Counted from the stretch's first letter, positions 1-6,217 are shown. The stretch: DNA of 6,217 nt from Crenotrichaceae bacterium (GCA_011322755.1 DRLZ01000411.1:1-6217); one strand, 5' to 3'. Notes: generated by a model from the letters alone, not told the origin. Program-made: numbers and translations.

Positions 1-606
1 AATACCAGTGGCGAGATTGTCCCTGTCGTCGCAACAGCTTCAGGGCGATATGATCGAGCCGAGGATATTGTGGGACTCTTGTTTGCAATGATACTACTGA
101 GCATTGCCTGGCTAAGCACACAGGAAAGCATCGCCATCAATGGTCAATGGGAAGGGATAAAAACAGCGACCTTGAGTTTGCCATTGGCATTGATCGTAAT
201 TTTTACAGGCTTTGTTACAGGAACCATGCTGGCTGGTTACTTTCCAGTGTTACGACTTCCCTTTATTTCTAAAAAGGAAATGCAGGAAGAAGTGCAAATC
301 AAAGCAGCACAGACATTCCAGCTTTTGCGTCTACGAAATACCCAAGCAGCAACCGGGGTACTCATTTATGTGTCATTGTATGAACGCATGGTCAGCATCA
401 TCGGCGATGATGCAATCAGCGAAAAGCTCAGCCAGGATGACTGGGATCAGGTCTGTGCAATTGTAGTTAACGGGATGAAAAGCGGCAAACCTCACACAGC
501 TCTGGAAGAAGCCGTTGCTCAGTGCGGGAAATTATTGTCTCAACATTTCCCCAGACAAGATAATGATGAAAATGAACTCCCCAATAAGTTACATTTAGTT
601 CACTAG
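1..606 (+). CDS. TPM-domain membrane protein, 3' part (start outside window)
   Basis: The reading frame is open from base 1 to a TAG at 604-606, giving 201 visible residues. An internal GTG at 70 could be taken as a start, but the upstream codons carry the conserved TPM opening (TSGEIVPVVA, residues 2-11, then GRYDRAED), so this is a truncated gene and not a 178-residue one. Two hydrophobic stretches (about 24-38 and 59-80) form a membrane hairpin inserted after the first strand. The rest of the domain follows, with GVLIYVSLYERMV (119-131), IGDDAI (134-139) and a C-terminal HFP...NELPN (182-195). TPM (YgcG-type) domains are found in membrane-anchored bacterial proteins of mostly unclear role; phosphatase activity is reported for a plant member only. 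Probably only some 15-25 N-terminal residues are missing. The gene converges with the minus-strand genes, and any operon partners lie to the left, outside the window. The family call is from recognised motifs; no function is claimed. Confidence 0.82.
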   Translation, partial: NTSGEIVPVVATASGRYDRAEDIVGLLFAMILLSIAWLSTQESIAINGQWEGIKTATLSLPLALIVIFTGFVTGTMLAGYFPVLRLPFISKKEMQEEVQIKAAQTFQLLRLRNTQAATGVLIYVSLYERMVSIIGDDAISEKLSQDDWDQVCAIVVNGMKSGKPHTALEEAVAQCGKLLSQHFPRQDNDENELPNKLHLVH

Positions 607-762
607 ATCAGATCGATGTAAGTCAACACAATTCAAGCAGTATCTGGATTGCTTCCTTCATACTCTTGTCGGGTCACAATAAATCTTCGTGAATACTCCG
701 TGTCAAGGCGAACAGATCAGAAACAACAGTGCATGTATATTCATCGATAACATGAGGAATTT

Positions 763-776
763 CGGGTTCTTACCCG
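763..776. repeat. short hairpin in convergent spacer
   Basis: The convergent spacer 607-822 contains one clear perfect hairpin, a 5-bp stem CGGGT/ACCCG closing a TCTT loop. It has no following T-run on either strand, so it is not a convincing intrinsic terminator, although it sits where one for the plus-strand TPM gene or the minus-strand membrane gene would be expected. Nothing else in this spacer was recognised. Confidence 0.3.
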
Positions 777-822
777 CACTCATCAACATGCTCAACAAGT
801 TATTTTAAATACCCACTTCTGG

Positions 823-1317
823 TCACTCATTCGTTTCTTGGAATCTATCGAAGAACAAGTTTGCACATACTAAAACAATACCCGACAACAGGCTACCAAC
901 CCCAACATAGGTCAGCACTTCAGTCAGAATATGATGGTGAGCAGCATTTCTTCCAAGTGAAGGAGCAAGAAGAAACATCACAAACCATGATAGTGGATAT
1001 AACCCCCCAAGTCCGACCAATACAGATGAAACTGTTTTTAATTTTCTCTCAAGAGAAGAAACGATAATTAAAAGCACTAACCCGATAGAAAATGCCGAAA
1101 TACCTGTTGCATGAAAATGAGACCTTTGTGCATACCTCCAGATTTTGCTGTTACTTTGAGCATCATGTACAGATGGATGTGCAACGACACCTTCCGATAT
1201 AAAAGACTTTACAGAATCTTCAGCAACCCCAAAACAAACACCTAAACTGATCCCGAATATCAATGTCAGCATAACCAGAAACAATCCGGGTTTAACATCT
1301 TTAATTTGATCGTTCAT
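823..1317 (-). CDS. uncharacterised four-helix inner-membrane protein
   Basis: This 164-residue protein was not recognised as a named family. Four hydrophobic segments are visible at about 11-31, 69-89, 96-118 and 132-154. The only short positive loop (ERKLKT, 90-95) lies between helices 2 and 3. By the positive-inside rule this puts the N and C termini in the cytoplasm and the two longer loops (32-68 and 119-131) in the periplasm. Both of these loops are rich in histidine (H47, H51, H67, H69; HHH at 127-129), which could bind a metal or heme, but this is inference. The ATG start is well supported by an AGGGGA ribosome binding site six bases upstream. There is a 102-bp gap to the macrodomain gene upstream on the same strand, so the gene may have its own promoter. 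It looks intact, with no signal peptide cleavage site evident. It is real by start signal, length and regular membrane architecture; the role is unknown. Confidence 0.75.
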   Translation of the reverse strand: MNDQIKDVKPGLFLVMLTLIFGISLGVCFGVAEDSVKSFISEGVVAHPSVHDAQSNSKIWRYAQRSHFHATGISAFSIGLVLLIIVSSLERKLKTVSSVLVGLGGLYPLSWFVMFLLAPSLGRNAAHHHILTEVLTYVGVGSLLSGIVLVCANLFFDRFQETNE

Positions 1318-1323
1318 TATCGT

Positions 1324-1329
1324 TCCCCT
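1324..1329 (-). promoter_or_regulatory. strong ribosome binding site of the membrane-protein gene
   Basis: On the minus strand this reads AGGGGA, six bases before the ATG at 1317. It is the clearest Shine-Dalgarno match in the window and fixes the start of the 164-residue membrane protein. Confidence 0.7.
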
Positions 1330-1344
1330 GATTTCTGATCTTCT

Positions 1345-1366
1345 AGTGTACTGTTCGTATCACACT
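1345..1366. repeat. 22-bp interrupted dyad upstream of the membrane-protein gene
   Basis: AGTGT and ACACT form perfect 5-bp arms separated by 12 bp, lying 28-49 bp before the ATG at 1317. The size and position fit an operator near a promoter. A weak minus-strand -10-like TACACT overlaps one arm, with TTAGCG 18 bp upstream as a poor -35. Arms this short can arise by chance, so this is a candidate only. Confidence 0.25.
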
Positions 1367-1419
1367 AACGCTAACTGTTGTGTCACCTGTCCCAGCCAAT
1401 CAGTCGTGTGTACTCATCA

Positions 1420-1935
1420 TCAGACTTGTGTCTGGAATTGGATATCCTTATATGCTGTTAACACGTGCTCGTTATAGCAGACACAAATCACGTCCTGAAT
1501 AACTGTGGACACCTGTAACCCCCGATAGAGAGAGTTGAGTGCAATAACGGCTGCCTGATCGACTGGATACGCATAAAGCCCAGATGATATCGCTGGAAAC
1601 GCGATTGATTTCAAACCATGGTCTTGTGCCAAATCCAGGCATGATTGATAACAGCAGGAAAGCAATTCAGCTTCACCATTGTTACCGCCAGACCAGATTG
1701 GTCCGACTGTATGAATCACATATTCTGCTGGTAGTTTGAATCCCGGTGTTATTTTTGCTTCTCCTGTTTTGCATCCTCCCAGGGTTTTACAGTAATCAAC
1801 CAGCTCGCTTCCAGCCGCTTGATGGATTGCGCCATCAACTCCACCACCGCCAAGTAGCGATGGATTGGCAGCGTTAACAATGGCATCGACTTCAAGGGTG
1901 ACGATATCACCATGAATAATCTGGATCTGGCCCAT
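1420..1935 (-). CDS. ymdB: macrodomain O-acetyl-ADP-ribose deacetylase (YmdB / MacroD type)
   Basis: This 171-residue protein is a single macrodomain, close to the length of E. coli YmdB (about 177). The ADP-ribose-binding motifs are all present: GDI (9-11), VDAIVNAAN (16-24), the glycine-rich GGGGVDGAIH (29-38) with the catalytic-type aspartate D34, HTVGPIW (75-81) and the phosphate loop AISSGLYAYP (115-124). MacroD-type enzymes hydrolyse O-acetyl-ADP-ribose and remove ADP-ribose from acidic residues in the cytoplasm; E. coli YmdB is also reported to modulate RNase III. The loop reads SSGLYAYP where E. coli has STGVYGYP, a conservative difference. The ATG lies 8 nt after the lysK stop codon with only a weak GGTT upstream, so translation is probably coupled to lysK and the two genes are probably co-transcribed. 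Family assignment is secure; the in vivo substrate is unknown. Confidence 0.93.
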   Translation of the reverse strand: MGQIQIIHGDIVTLEVDAIVNAANPSLLGGGGVDGAIHQAAGSELVDYCKTLGGCKTGEAKITPGFKLPAEYVIHTVGPIWSGGNNGEAELLSCCYQSCLDLAQDHGLKSIAFPAISSGLYAYPVDQAAVIALNSLYRGLQVSTVIQDVICVCYNEHVLTAYKDIQFQTQV

Positions 1936-1943
1936 GGAATTGA

Positions 1944-3530
1944 TTAACCAGATGCGGCCTTGTGACGCCTAACAGCATCGTCAAACAGTTTCTCCACCCG
2001 TTCCCTGCCGAGCATCGCAAACAATGATCCTAATCTGGGGCCCTGGTTTTTTTCCAGCAAACACTGGTAAAGAAACTTGAACCAGTCACGTTGATTCAAA
2101 TCATATTTTTTAGCAATCGAGAATACTGTGGTCTGAAGATTCTCAGCTGAAACATCATCTTGCTGAAATAAAATATTGAGTTCATCACGAAGTTCAATTA
2201 ACTGCGGGAACAGACTCGCGTCTTCAGGGCTAACTTTTACAATGACTCCAGCATCTTCCATATCTCTGGTATACGCCATCACATGCGTACACAGCCGCCG
2301 GAATAAGTCTTCGTTTTCAGCAATACTGGCATCGTATTTCCTGGCATAGTCATAGAGTAATTCCGCATCGCCATCATGAAGATTTTCCGCAACATTCACC
2401 AGCAAAGAATACGTCACATCTGAAGGTTTTAATTCAGCGATTTTATGCTGACTAATCTGATTGATAAACCACAGGGCTGAGGTTGTCTGATTCTGATCTT
2501 CGTTGCGTAACGCTTTCAGATAATTATCGACCAGCGTTGGCAGAATGGATAAACCCATTCGACGCGCTTTGTTGGGATCTTCCAGCAAAAACAGCAATAG
2601 TGCTTCGACAGGCGCATAGGCTTGCCACTGCTCCATGGACACTCCATTGCCAATTTTTTTGGATATTTTTGCACCATTCTCATCAAGGAATAATTCGTAT
2701 TTGTAATTAATTGGTGATTTTGTGCCTAGAATTGAACAGATTTTAGAGCTTAATTTTGCCGAATCGATCAAATCCTTTCCATGCATTTCATAATCGACTC
2801 CAAACACATGCCAGCGCAACGCCCAATCCACTTTCCATCCAACTTTTACGTTGCCATCAAGTATGGAAACACGTCCTTGATGATGACATGACGAGACTTC
2901 CTCGTCGGTTTTGTTACAGTGATAACTGACTTCGTAGTCATCTGCATGGGCTTCTGTGACTGTTGTGGTATTAATTTTTGCACATTGCTGACAAACTGGA
3001 AAAAAAGGACTCCAGGCATCGCGTTTGTCAGGTGAAATTGTATTGATGAACAGATTACGAATCTGTTCATAGTTGTCCATAATGTTTTTCAAACCTTCAT
3101 TGAAAACACCCGTTCTATAACACTCGGTTGATGACCTGAATTCATATTGAAACCCGTAATGATCGAGAAAATGACGAAGACGGCTATTCATGTTTGCAGA
3201 ATAACTTTGTGCATCACCATAAGGATCCGGGACTGCGGATAATGATGCGCCCAGATGGGGGGCGAGCATGTCATGATTAGGGACATTCTCGGGTATATTA
3301 CGCATTCCATCCATATCATCGGAGAAAGCAACGAGTTTAATTGGCTTTTCAGGATGTGCATGACGAAATGCATTCATCACAAATGTGGTTCTGGCAACCT
3401 CAGCAAATGTACCAATGTGCGGCAAGCCAGATGGACCATAACCTGTCTCAAAAATGATTTCACTTTGTTTGCTGCGCGTACGAGATGCGATGCGTTTGGC
3501 CTCTTGATGCGGCCAATTGTATTTCGCCAT
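1944..3530 (-). CDS. lysK: lysyl-tRNA synthetase, class I (archaeal/spirochaete type)
   Basis: The enzyme charges tRNA-Lys with lysine in the cytoplasm using a class I Rossmann core, unlike the usual bacterial class II LysS. The 528-residue protein opens with NWPHQEAKRI, followed by the HIGH-type motif in GPSGLPHIGTFAEVARTT (PHIG at 37-40). Cysteine pairs C180/C183 (PVCQQC) and C205/C215 look like a zinc knuckle in the insertion. DWALRWHVFGVDYEMHGKD lies at about 235-253, then the KMSKS-type KISKK (288-292, in GAKISKKIGNG). The C-terminal helical anticodon-binding part ends with WFKFLYQCLLEKNQGPRLGS. The frame extends upstream to a TTG at 3608, but the ATG at 3530 is preferred: homologues begin just before the WP motif, a GGAG lies 11 nt upstream, and the TTG has no ribosome binding site. 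The fifth signature residue is Lys where Ser is more usual. The gene heads a likely operon with the macrodomain gene and is divergent from oadG. Whether the genome also has class II LysS cannot be seen. Confidence 0.95.
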   Translation of the reverse strand: MAKYNWPHQEAKRIASRTRSKQSEIIFETGYGPSGLPHIGTFAEVARTTFVMNAFRHAHPEKPIKLVAFSDDMDGMRNIPENVPNHDMLAPHLGASLSAVPDPYGDAQSYSANMNSRLRHFLDHYGFQYEFRSSTECYRTGVFNEGLKNIMDNYEQIRNLFINTISPDKRDAWSPFFPVCQQCAKINTTTVTEAHADDYEVSYHCNKTDEEVSSCHHQGRVSILDGNVKVGWKVDWALRWHVFGVDYEMHGKDLIDSAKLSSKICSILGTKSPINYKYELFLDENGAKISKKIGNGVSMEQWQAYAPVEALLLFLLEDPNKARRMGLSILPTLVDNYLKALRNEDQNQTTSALWFINQISQHKIAELKPSDVTYSLLVNVAENLHDGDAELLYDYARKYDASIAENEDLFRRLCTHVMAYTRDMEDAGVIVKVSPEDASLFPQLIELRDELNILFQQDDVSAENLQTTVFSIAKKYDLNQRDWFKFLYQCLLEKNQGPRLGSLFAMLGRERVEKLFDDAVRRHKAASG

Positions 3531-3701
3531 AAACCTATCTGCTCCGACTTGATGAGAGTTAAAAATGTTAAGATGATAGATTGTTGCATAAAATGGCGCG
3601 GCTACCAACGCGTTTTATTACATGAGGTTGACTCATGCAGACTGAATCAACTCGATCAATCGGTCTGATGAATCGATCCTGATTTGATATACTGGGCGAT
3701 T

Positions 3702-3732
3702 TTGACAACAAGCCAATAGACAAAATGATAAT
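3702..3732 (+). promoter_or_regulatory. candidate sigma-70 promoter for oadGAB
   Basis: A perfect -35 TTGACA (3702-3707) is followed after 19 bp by GATAAT (3727-3732, five of six matches to TATAAT); TGATAA at 3726 gives an 18-bp spacer. Transcription would start near 3740, leaving a leader of about 110 nt before oadG. An alternative TATACT (3688-3693) has no good -35. The wide spacer keeps confidence modest. Confidence 0.38.
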
Positions 3733-3773
3733 GTATTCCCCTTTTCATTCATTGTCAGGGTCAAGCATAATAG

Positions 3774-3830
3774 AGGTTAGTGGGCTTCCACCCTGCCAGA
3801 TATCTCTTAGTTGGGTACAAACACTAACTT
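3774..3830 (+). repeat. inverted repeat in oadG leader (possible RNA switch)
   Basis: GTTAGTG (3776-3782) is complementary to CACTAAC (3822-3828), extending to about 9 bp with one G-U pair. The right arm can also pair with a nearer TTAGT (3807-3811), while the left arm overlaps a small local hairpin GTGG/CCAC (3780-3783 with 3788-3791). The long helix would end 18 nt before the oadG ATG. The pairings are seen in the sequence; a regulatory role is inferred. Confidence 0.3.
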
Positions 3831-3848
3831 CCATAGCGAGATGACACC

Positions 3849-4103
3849 ATGATCAACAATTTGCTATCAACAGGTCTAGAATTGATGCTTGTCGGCATGG
3901 GTGTTGTTTTCGCTTTTCTTGTTCTGTTAGTCCTCACAATCAAACTTGTTGCAAAACTGCTTGATAAATTCGCACCTGAACAAGTCACCTTGACACCTGT
4001 AGATAAACAGCCAGTGACGACCAGCAACGCATCAGAAATTACAGCTGCAATTAGTGTCGCTGTACACAAATATCGTAACAATCATTCCACAAACCAGCAT
4101 TGA
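3849..4103 (+). CDS. oadG: oxaloacetate decarboxylase gamma subunit
   Basis: This 84-residue protein has the OadG layout: one membrane helix (about 11-36, LELMLVGMGVVFAFLVLLVL region), a polar linker, and a conserved-looking C-terminal tail, EITAAISVAVHKYR (63-76). OadG anchors and assembles the complex, bridging OadA and OadB. In Klebsiella its C-terminal histidines bind Zn2+ and support catalysis. Here the tail keeps H73, H79 and H84, which may serve the same role. The ATG at 3849 has a modest GCGAG eight bases upstream. An out-of-frame ATG at 3841 begins a three-codon frame whose TGA overlaps this start. The gene is first in the oadGAB order, 35 nt before oadA. The sequence of this family is poorly conserved, so the call rests on size, topology, tail and position, which together are strong. 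Confidence 0.92.
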   Translation: MINNLLSTGLELMLVGMGVVFAFLVLLVLTIKLVAKLLDKFAPEQVTLTPVDKQPVTTSNASEITAAISVAVHKYRNNHSTNQH

Positions 4104-4150
4104 TCAATTGACAATCTAACCAACAGTATCGAAATTTTATGGTGAATAGT

Positions 4151-5914
4151 ATGGCAAACCCCCTTGGCATCACTGATGTTGTGTTGCGTGATGGTCACCA
4201 ATCTTTATTGGCAACACGTTTTCGACTTGACGATATGTTGCCGATTTGCAGCAAACTCGATCAGGTTGGTTACTGGTCATTGGAGACCTGGGGTGGCGCT
4301 ACTTTCGATGCATGTATCCGCTACCTTGGAGAAGATCCCTGGGAACGCTTGCGTGCCTTCAAGAAAGCCATGCCAAACACACGCCAGCAAATGTTGCTGC
4401 GTGGGCAAAATTTACTCGGCTATCGACATTATGCGGATGATGTACTCGAGGCTTTCGTGGAACGCGCAGCAAGCAATGGTATTGATGTATTCAGAATTTT
4501 TGATGCGCTGAACGATGCCCGAAATATGCGACATGCAATTCAATCTGCGATTAGTGTGGGCAAACACGCGCAAGGGACGCTGTCTTATACTGTAAGCCCT
4601 GTTCATACCATGGCGATGTGGATCGACCTGGCGCGTGAACTTGAAGATTTTGGAGCGCACTCTGTCTGTATTAAAGATATGGCGGGTTTACTGCGTCCAT
4701 ATGTTGCAGAAGAGTTGGTCAGTCGATTAAAAGAAGCTGTCAGCATCCCCATACACATGCAGTGTCACGCAACAACAGGCTTGAGTACAACAGCAATTCT
4801 TAAAGCTGTTGAGGCTGGAATTGATAACGTTGACACCTCGATCTCTTCAATGAGCATGACTTACGGCCATAGTCCCACTGAAACTGTGGTAGCAATGCTG
4901 AAAGGAACACAACGTGATACTGGTTTGAATATCGAGTTACTCGAGGAAATTGCTGCTTATTTTCGTGAAGTTCGTAAAAAATACGCTCAATTTGAAGGCA
5001 GTTTGCGCGGTATTGACAGCCGCATCCTGATCGCCCAGGTTCCAGGAGGAATGCTCACCAATATGGAAAATCAGTTACGTGAACAAGACGCTGAAGACCG
5101 TATGGATGAAGTACTGGAGGAAATACCAAGGGTAAGGGAAGACTTGGGGACAGTCCCGTTAGTGACGCCAACATCTCAAATCGTGGGTACGCAGGCCGTC
5201 ATCAATGTCATTTCCGGCGAGCGCTACAAAACCATAACCAAAGAATCTGCAGGGGTATTAAAAGGCGAGTATGGTAAAACGCCTGCTCCAGTTAACCAGA
5301 CTCTGCAACACCGTGTTCTGGAAGGCGCTGACCCCATCACTTGTCGTCCAGCTGATTTGATCAAGCCAGAAATGGATACACTGACCAACGAAGTCAGAGC
5401 AAAAGCAGCAGAAGATACAGCCACCCTGTCTGAGAATATCACTGAAGATGTATTGATCTATGCCATGTTTGCTCAGGTTGGCTGGAAATTCATCTGCAAC
5501 AGAAATAATCCAGCTGCATTTGAGCCCGCTCCAGAAGCAGCGAGCACTGACATTCCAGCTGCCACGACTACGCGTCAAACAGGCGGTATCGAGAGTTATT
5601 CTGTTGTGGTGAATGGCGCCAGTTACCATGTGGAAGTTGGGCCCGGTGGTGAAATCACTCAATCACAACACACAACAGTTCAATCACCAGCGGTGAATGG
5701 AAACAACTCTATTGATGCTCCAATGGCTGGGAATATACTCAAAATCAATGTATCACAAGGACAAATGGTGAATGAAGGAGATGTTGTCGTCATTATGGAA
5801 GCCATGAAAATGGAAACCGAAGTCAGAGCACGTTTTGGCGGTGTCGTCAGCAGTATCCTGATCAAAGAGGGTGATGCTGTATCAGTTGGCGACAACTTGA
5901 TCAATTTGACTTAG
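4151..5914 (+). CDS. oadA: oxaloacetate decarboxylase alpha subunit (biotin carboxyltransferase)
   Basis: OadA moves the carboxyl group of oxaloacetate to its biotin, releasing pyruvate; OadB then decarboxylates the carboxybiotin. The 587-residue protein has three parts: a carboxyltransferase TIM barrel (about 4-270) with LRDGHQS (D14), GYRHYADD, CIKDMAG (K175, the carbamylated-lysine position) and YGHSPTE; a PYC_OADA region (about 285-450) with VTPTSQIVGTQAV and SGERYKTITKESAG; then an Ala/Thr/Ser-rich linker (about 457-520) and a biotinyl domain with EAMKMETEV, biotinyl lysine K553 (codon 5807-5809). At the metal site the usual HxH reads QCH (Q204, H206), so one expected histidine ligand is missing. 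Start choice: an ATG at 4139 is in frame but has no ribosome binding site, while the ATG at 4151 has GGTGA five bases upstream. It lies 13 nt before oadB. PycB-type pyruvate carboxylase subunits are related, but the oadG and oadB neighbours decide the call. Confidence 0.95.
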   Translation: MANPLGITDVVLRDGHQSLLATRFRLDDMLPICSKLDQVGYWSLETWGGATFDACIRYLGEDPWERLRAFKKAMPNTRQQMLLRGQNLLGYRHYADDVLEAFVERAASNGIDVFRIFDALNDARNMRHAIQSAISVGKHAQGTLSYTVSPVHTMAMWIDLARELEDFGAHSVCIKDMAGLLRPYVAEELVSRLKEAVSIPIHMQCHATTGLSTTAILKAVEAGIDNVDTSISSMSMTYGHSPTETVVAMLKGTQRDTGLNIELLEEIAAYFREVRKKYAQFEGSLRGIDSRILIAQVPGGMLTNMENQLREQDAEDRMDEVLEEIPRVREDLGTVPLVTPTSQIVGTQAVINVISGERYKTITKESAGVLKGEYGKTPAPVNQTLQHRVLEGADPITCRPADLIKPEMDTLTNEVRAKAAEDTATLSENITEDVLIYAMFAQVGWKFICNRNNPAAFEPAPEAASTDIPAATTTRQTGGIESYSVVVNGASYHVEVGPGGEITQSQHTTVQSPAVNGNNSIDAPMAGNILKINVSQGQMVNEGDVVVIMEAMKMETEVRARFGGVVSSILIKEGDAVSVGDNLINLT

Positions 5915-5927
5915 GCTCATCACAATC

Positions 5928-6217
5928 ATGGATAATCTGTTACGTCTCTGGGCAAGCACCGGCATCGCCAATATTAGTCTCGGTCAGGCAGTAATGATGA
6001 GTGTCGGCTTACTCTTACTCTACCTAGCTATCCGTAAAGGATTTGAACCATTACTGCTGTTACCGATTGGTTTCGGAGCTGTATTGAGCAATATTCCACT
6101 TGCTGGTATCGCTGAGTATGGGGGAATTCTCTCTTACTTCTACTTTGGTATTAAATCAGGTGTGTTACCACTGATCATCTTCATGGGTGTTGGCGCGATG
6201 ACTGATTTCGGTCCAAT
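5928..6217 (+). CDS. oadB: oxaloacetate decarboxylase beta subunit, 5' part (runs off window)
   Basis: The first 96 codons are present, starting at ATG 5928 and open to the window end; the family is usually about 375-435 residues. Visible features are a short N-terminal stretch (MDNLLRLWASTG), a first helix at about 18-36 (GQAVMMSVGLLLLYLAI), then RKGFEPLLLLPIGFGAVLSNIP (37-57), and GILSYFYFGIKSGVLPLI followed by FMGVGAMTDFGP (85-96), all typical of OadB. This is the integral membrane subunit that decarboxylates carboxybiotin-OadA and drives Na+ out of the cell. The start lies 13 nt after the oadA stop with no strong ribosome binding site (only TTAGG at 5911-5915, overlapping that stop), suggesting translational coupling. 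Closely related beta subunits serve methylmalonyl-CoA and glutaconyl-CoA decarboxylases, but the oadG-oadA context favours oxaloacetate. Confidence 0.94.
   Translation, partial: MDNLLRLWASTGIANISLGQAVMMSVGLLLLYLAIRKGFEPLLLLPIGFGAVLSNIPLAGIAEYGGILSYFYFGIKSGVLPLIIFMGVGAMTDFGP

Larger units (their letters stand above)
3531..3848. promoter_or_regulatory. divergent intergenic region between lysK and oadG
   Basis: About 318 bp separate the two preferred start codons. No coding sequence, tRNA or known riboswitch was recognised. The region must carry promoters in both directions. The oadG-proximal half holds a plausible plus-strand promoter and a foldable leader, listed separately. The lysK-proximal half has no strong minus-strand promoter match. 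An imperfect inverted arrangement of ATCAA/TCGAT elements spans about 3650-3690 and might be an operator, but no regulator can be named. Confidence 0.6.

Noticed and set aside
70..606. Complete 178-residue membrane protein starting at the GTG at 70
   Set aside because: The frame is open to base 1 and the upstream codons carry the conserved TPM opening motif, so the gene is truncated by the window edge.
607..822. Possible remnant of a gene on the minus strand, with an open stretch reading VIDEYTCTVVSDLFALTRSIHEDLL and, after one stop, MKEAIQILLEL
   Set aside because: The stretches are short, interrupted by stops, have no start signal and were not recognised as any family; the opposite strand also has a chance open stretch here. 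Too weak to call a pseudogene.
3531..3608. N-terminal extension of lysK to a TTG at 3608, adding 26 residues
   Set aside because: No ribosome binding site precedes the TTG, the added residues do not resemble LysK N termini, and the ATG at 3530 starts just before the conserved WP motif with GGAG upstream.
3255..3668. 137-codon plus-strand frame opposite the 5' part of lysK
   Set aside because: It lies antisense to strongly conserved lysK sequence and has no recognisable domain, so it is a shadow frame.
4139..4150. oadA start at the ATG at 4139, giving four more residues (MVNS)
   Set aside because: No Shine-Dalgarno match precedes it, while GGTGA lies five bases before the ATG at 4151. The difference is small and the upstream start cannot be fully excluded.
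5258..5662. 134-codon minus-strand frame inside oadA
   Set aside because: It is antisense to conserved OadA coding sequence, is rich in Cys, Trp and Ser in no known pattern, and has no start signal.

Overview
The window looks like chromosomal DNA from a gammaproteobacterium of moderate GC content. This is judged from the protein sequences (a YmdB-like macrodomain, a gamma-type OadGAB sodium pump and a TPM-domain protein); the genus cannot be named from the sequence alone. A primary Na+ pump suits a marine or otherwise Na+-using organism, but that is inference. No mobile element, CRISPR array, rRNA or tRNA gene was seen.

Layout. Bases 1-606 (+) hold the 3' part of a membrane-anchored TPM-domain protein whose start lies outside the window. 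It is followed by a 216-bp convergent spacer with a small hairpin. On the minus strand, read right to left, are lysK (class I, archaeal-type lysyl-tRNA synthetase), a YmdB-type macrodomain ADP-ribose hydrolase only 8 nt downstream of it, and, after a 102-bp gap, an unrecognised four-helix membrane protein with histidine clusters. A divergent intergenic region of about 318 bp separates lysK from the plus-strand oadG-oadA-oadB cluster. The window ends inside oadB.

How the genes work together. OadG (small anchor), OadA (biotin-carrying carboxyltransferase) and OadB (membrane decarboxylase and Na+ channel) form oxaloacetate decarboxylase. The complex turns oxaloacetate into pyruvate and CO2 and exports Na+. 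The three genes are closely spaced (35 and 13 nt) and probably form one operon driven from the divergent region. lysK and the macrodomain gene probably share a transcript. The membrane-protein gene has its own strong ribosome binding site and a short dyad upstream, so it may be separately controlled.

Most notable points: a glutamine in OadA where a metal-ligand histidine is expected; a class I LysRS tightly coupled to a macrodomain gene; a possible alternative-pairing RNA leader before oadG; and a histidine-rich uncharacterised membrane protein. No convincing wholly new multi-gene system was found.
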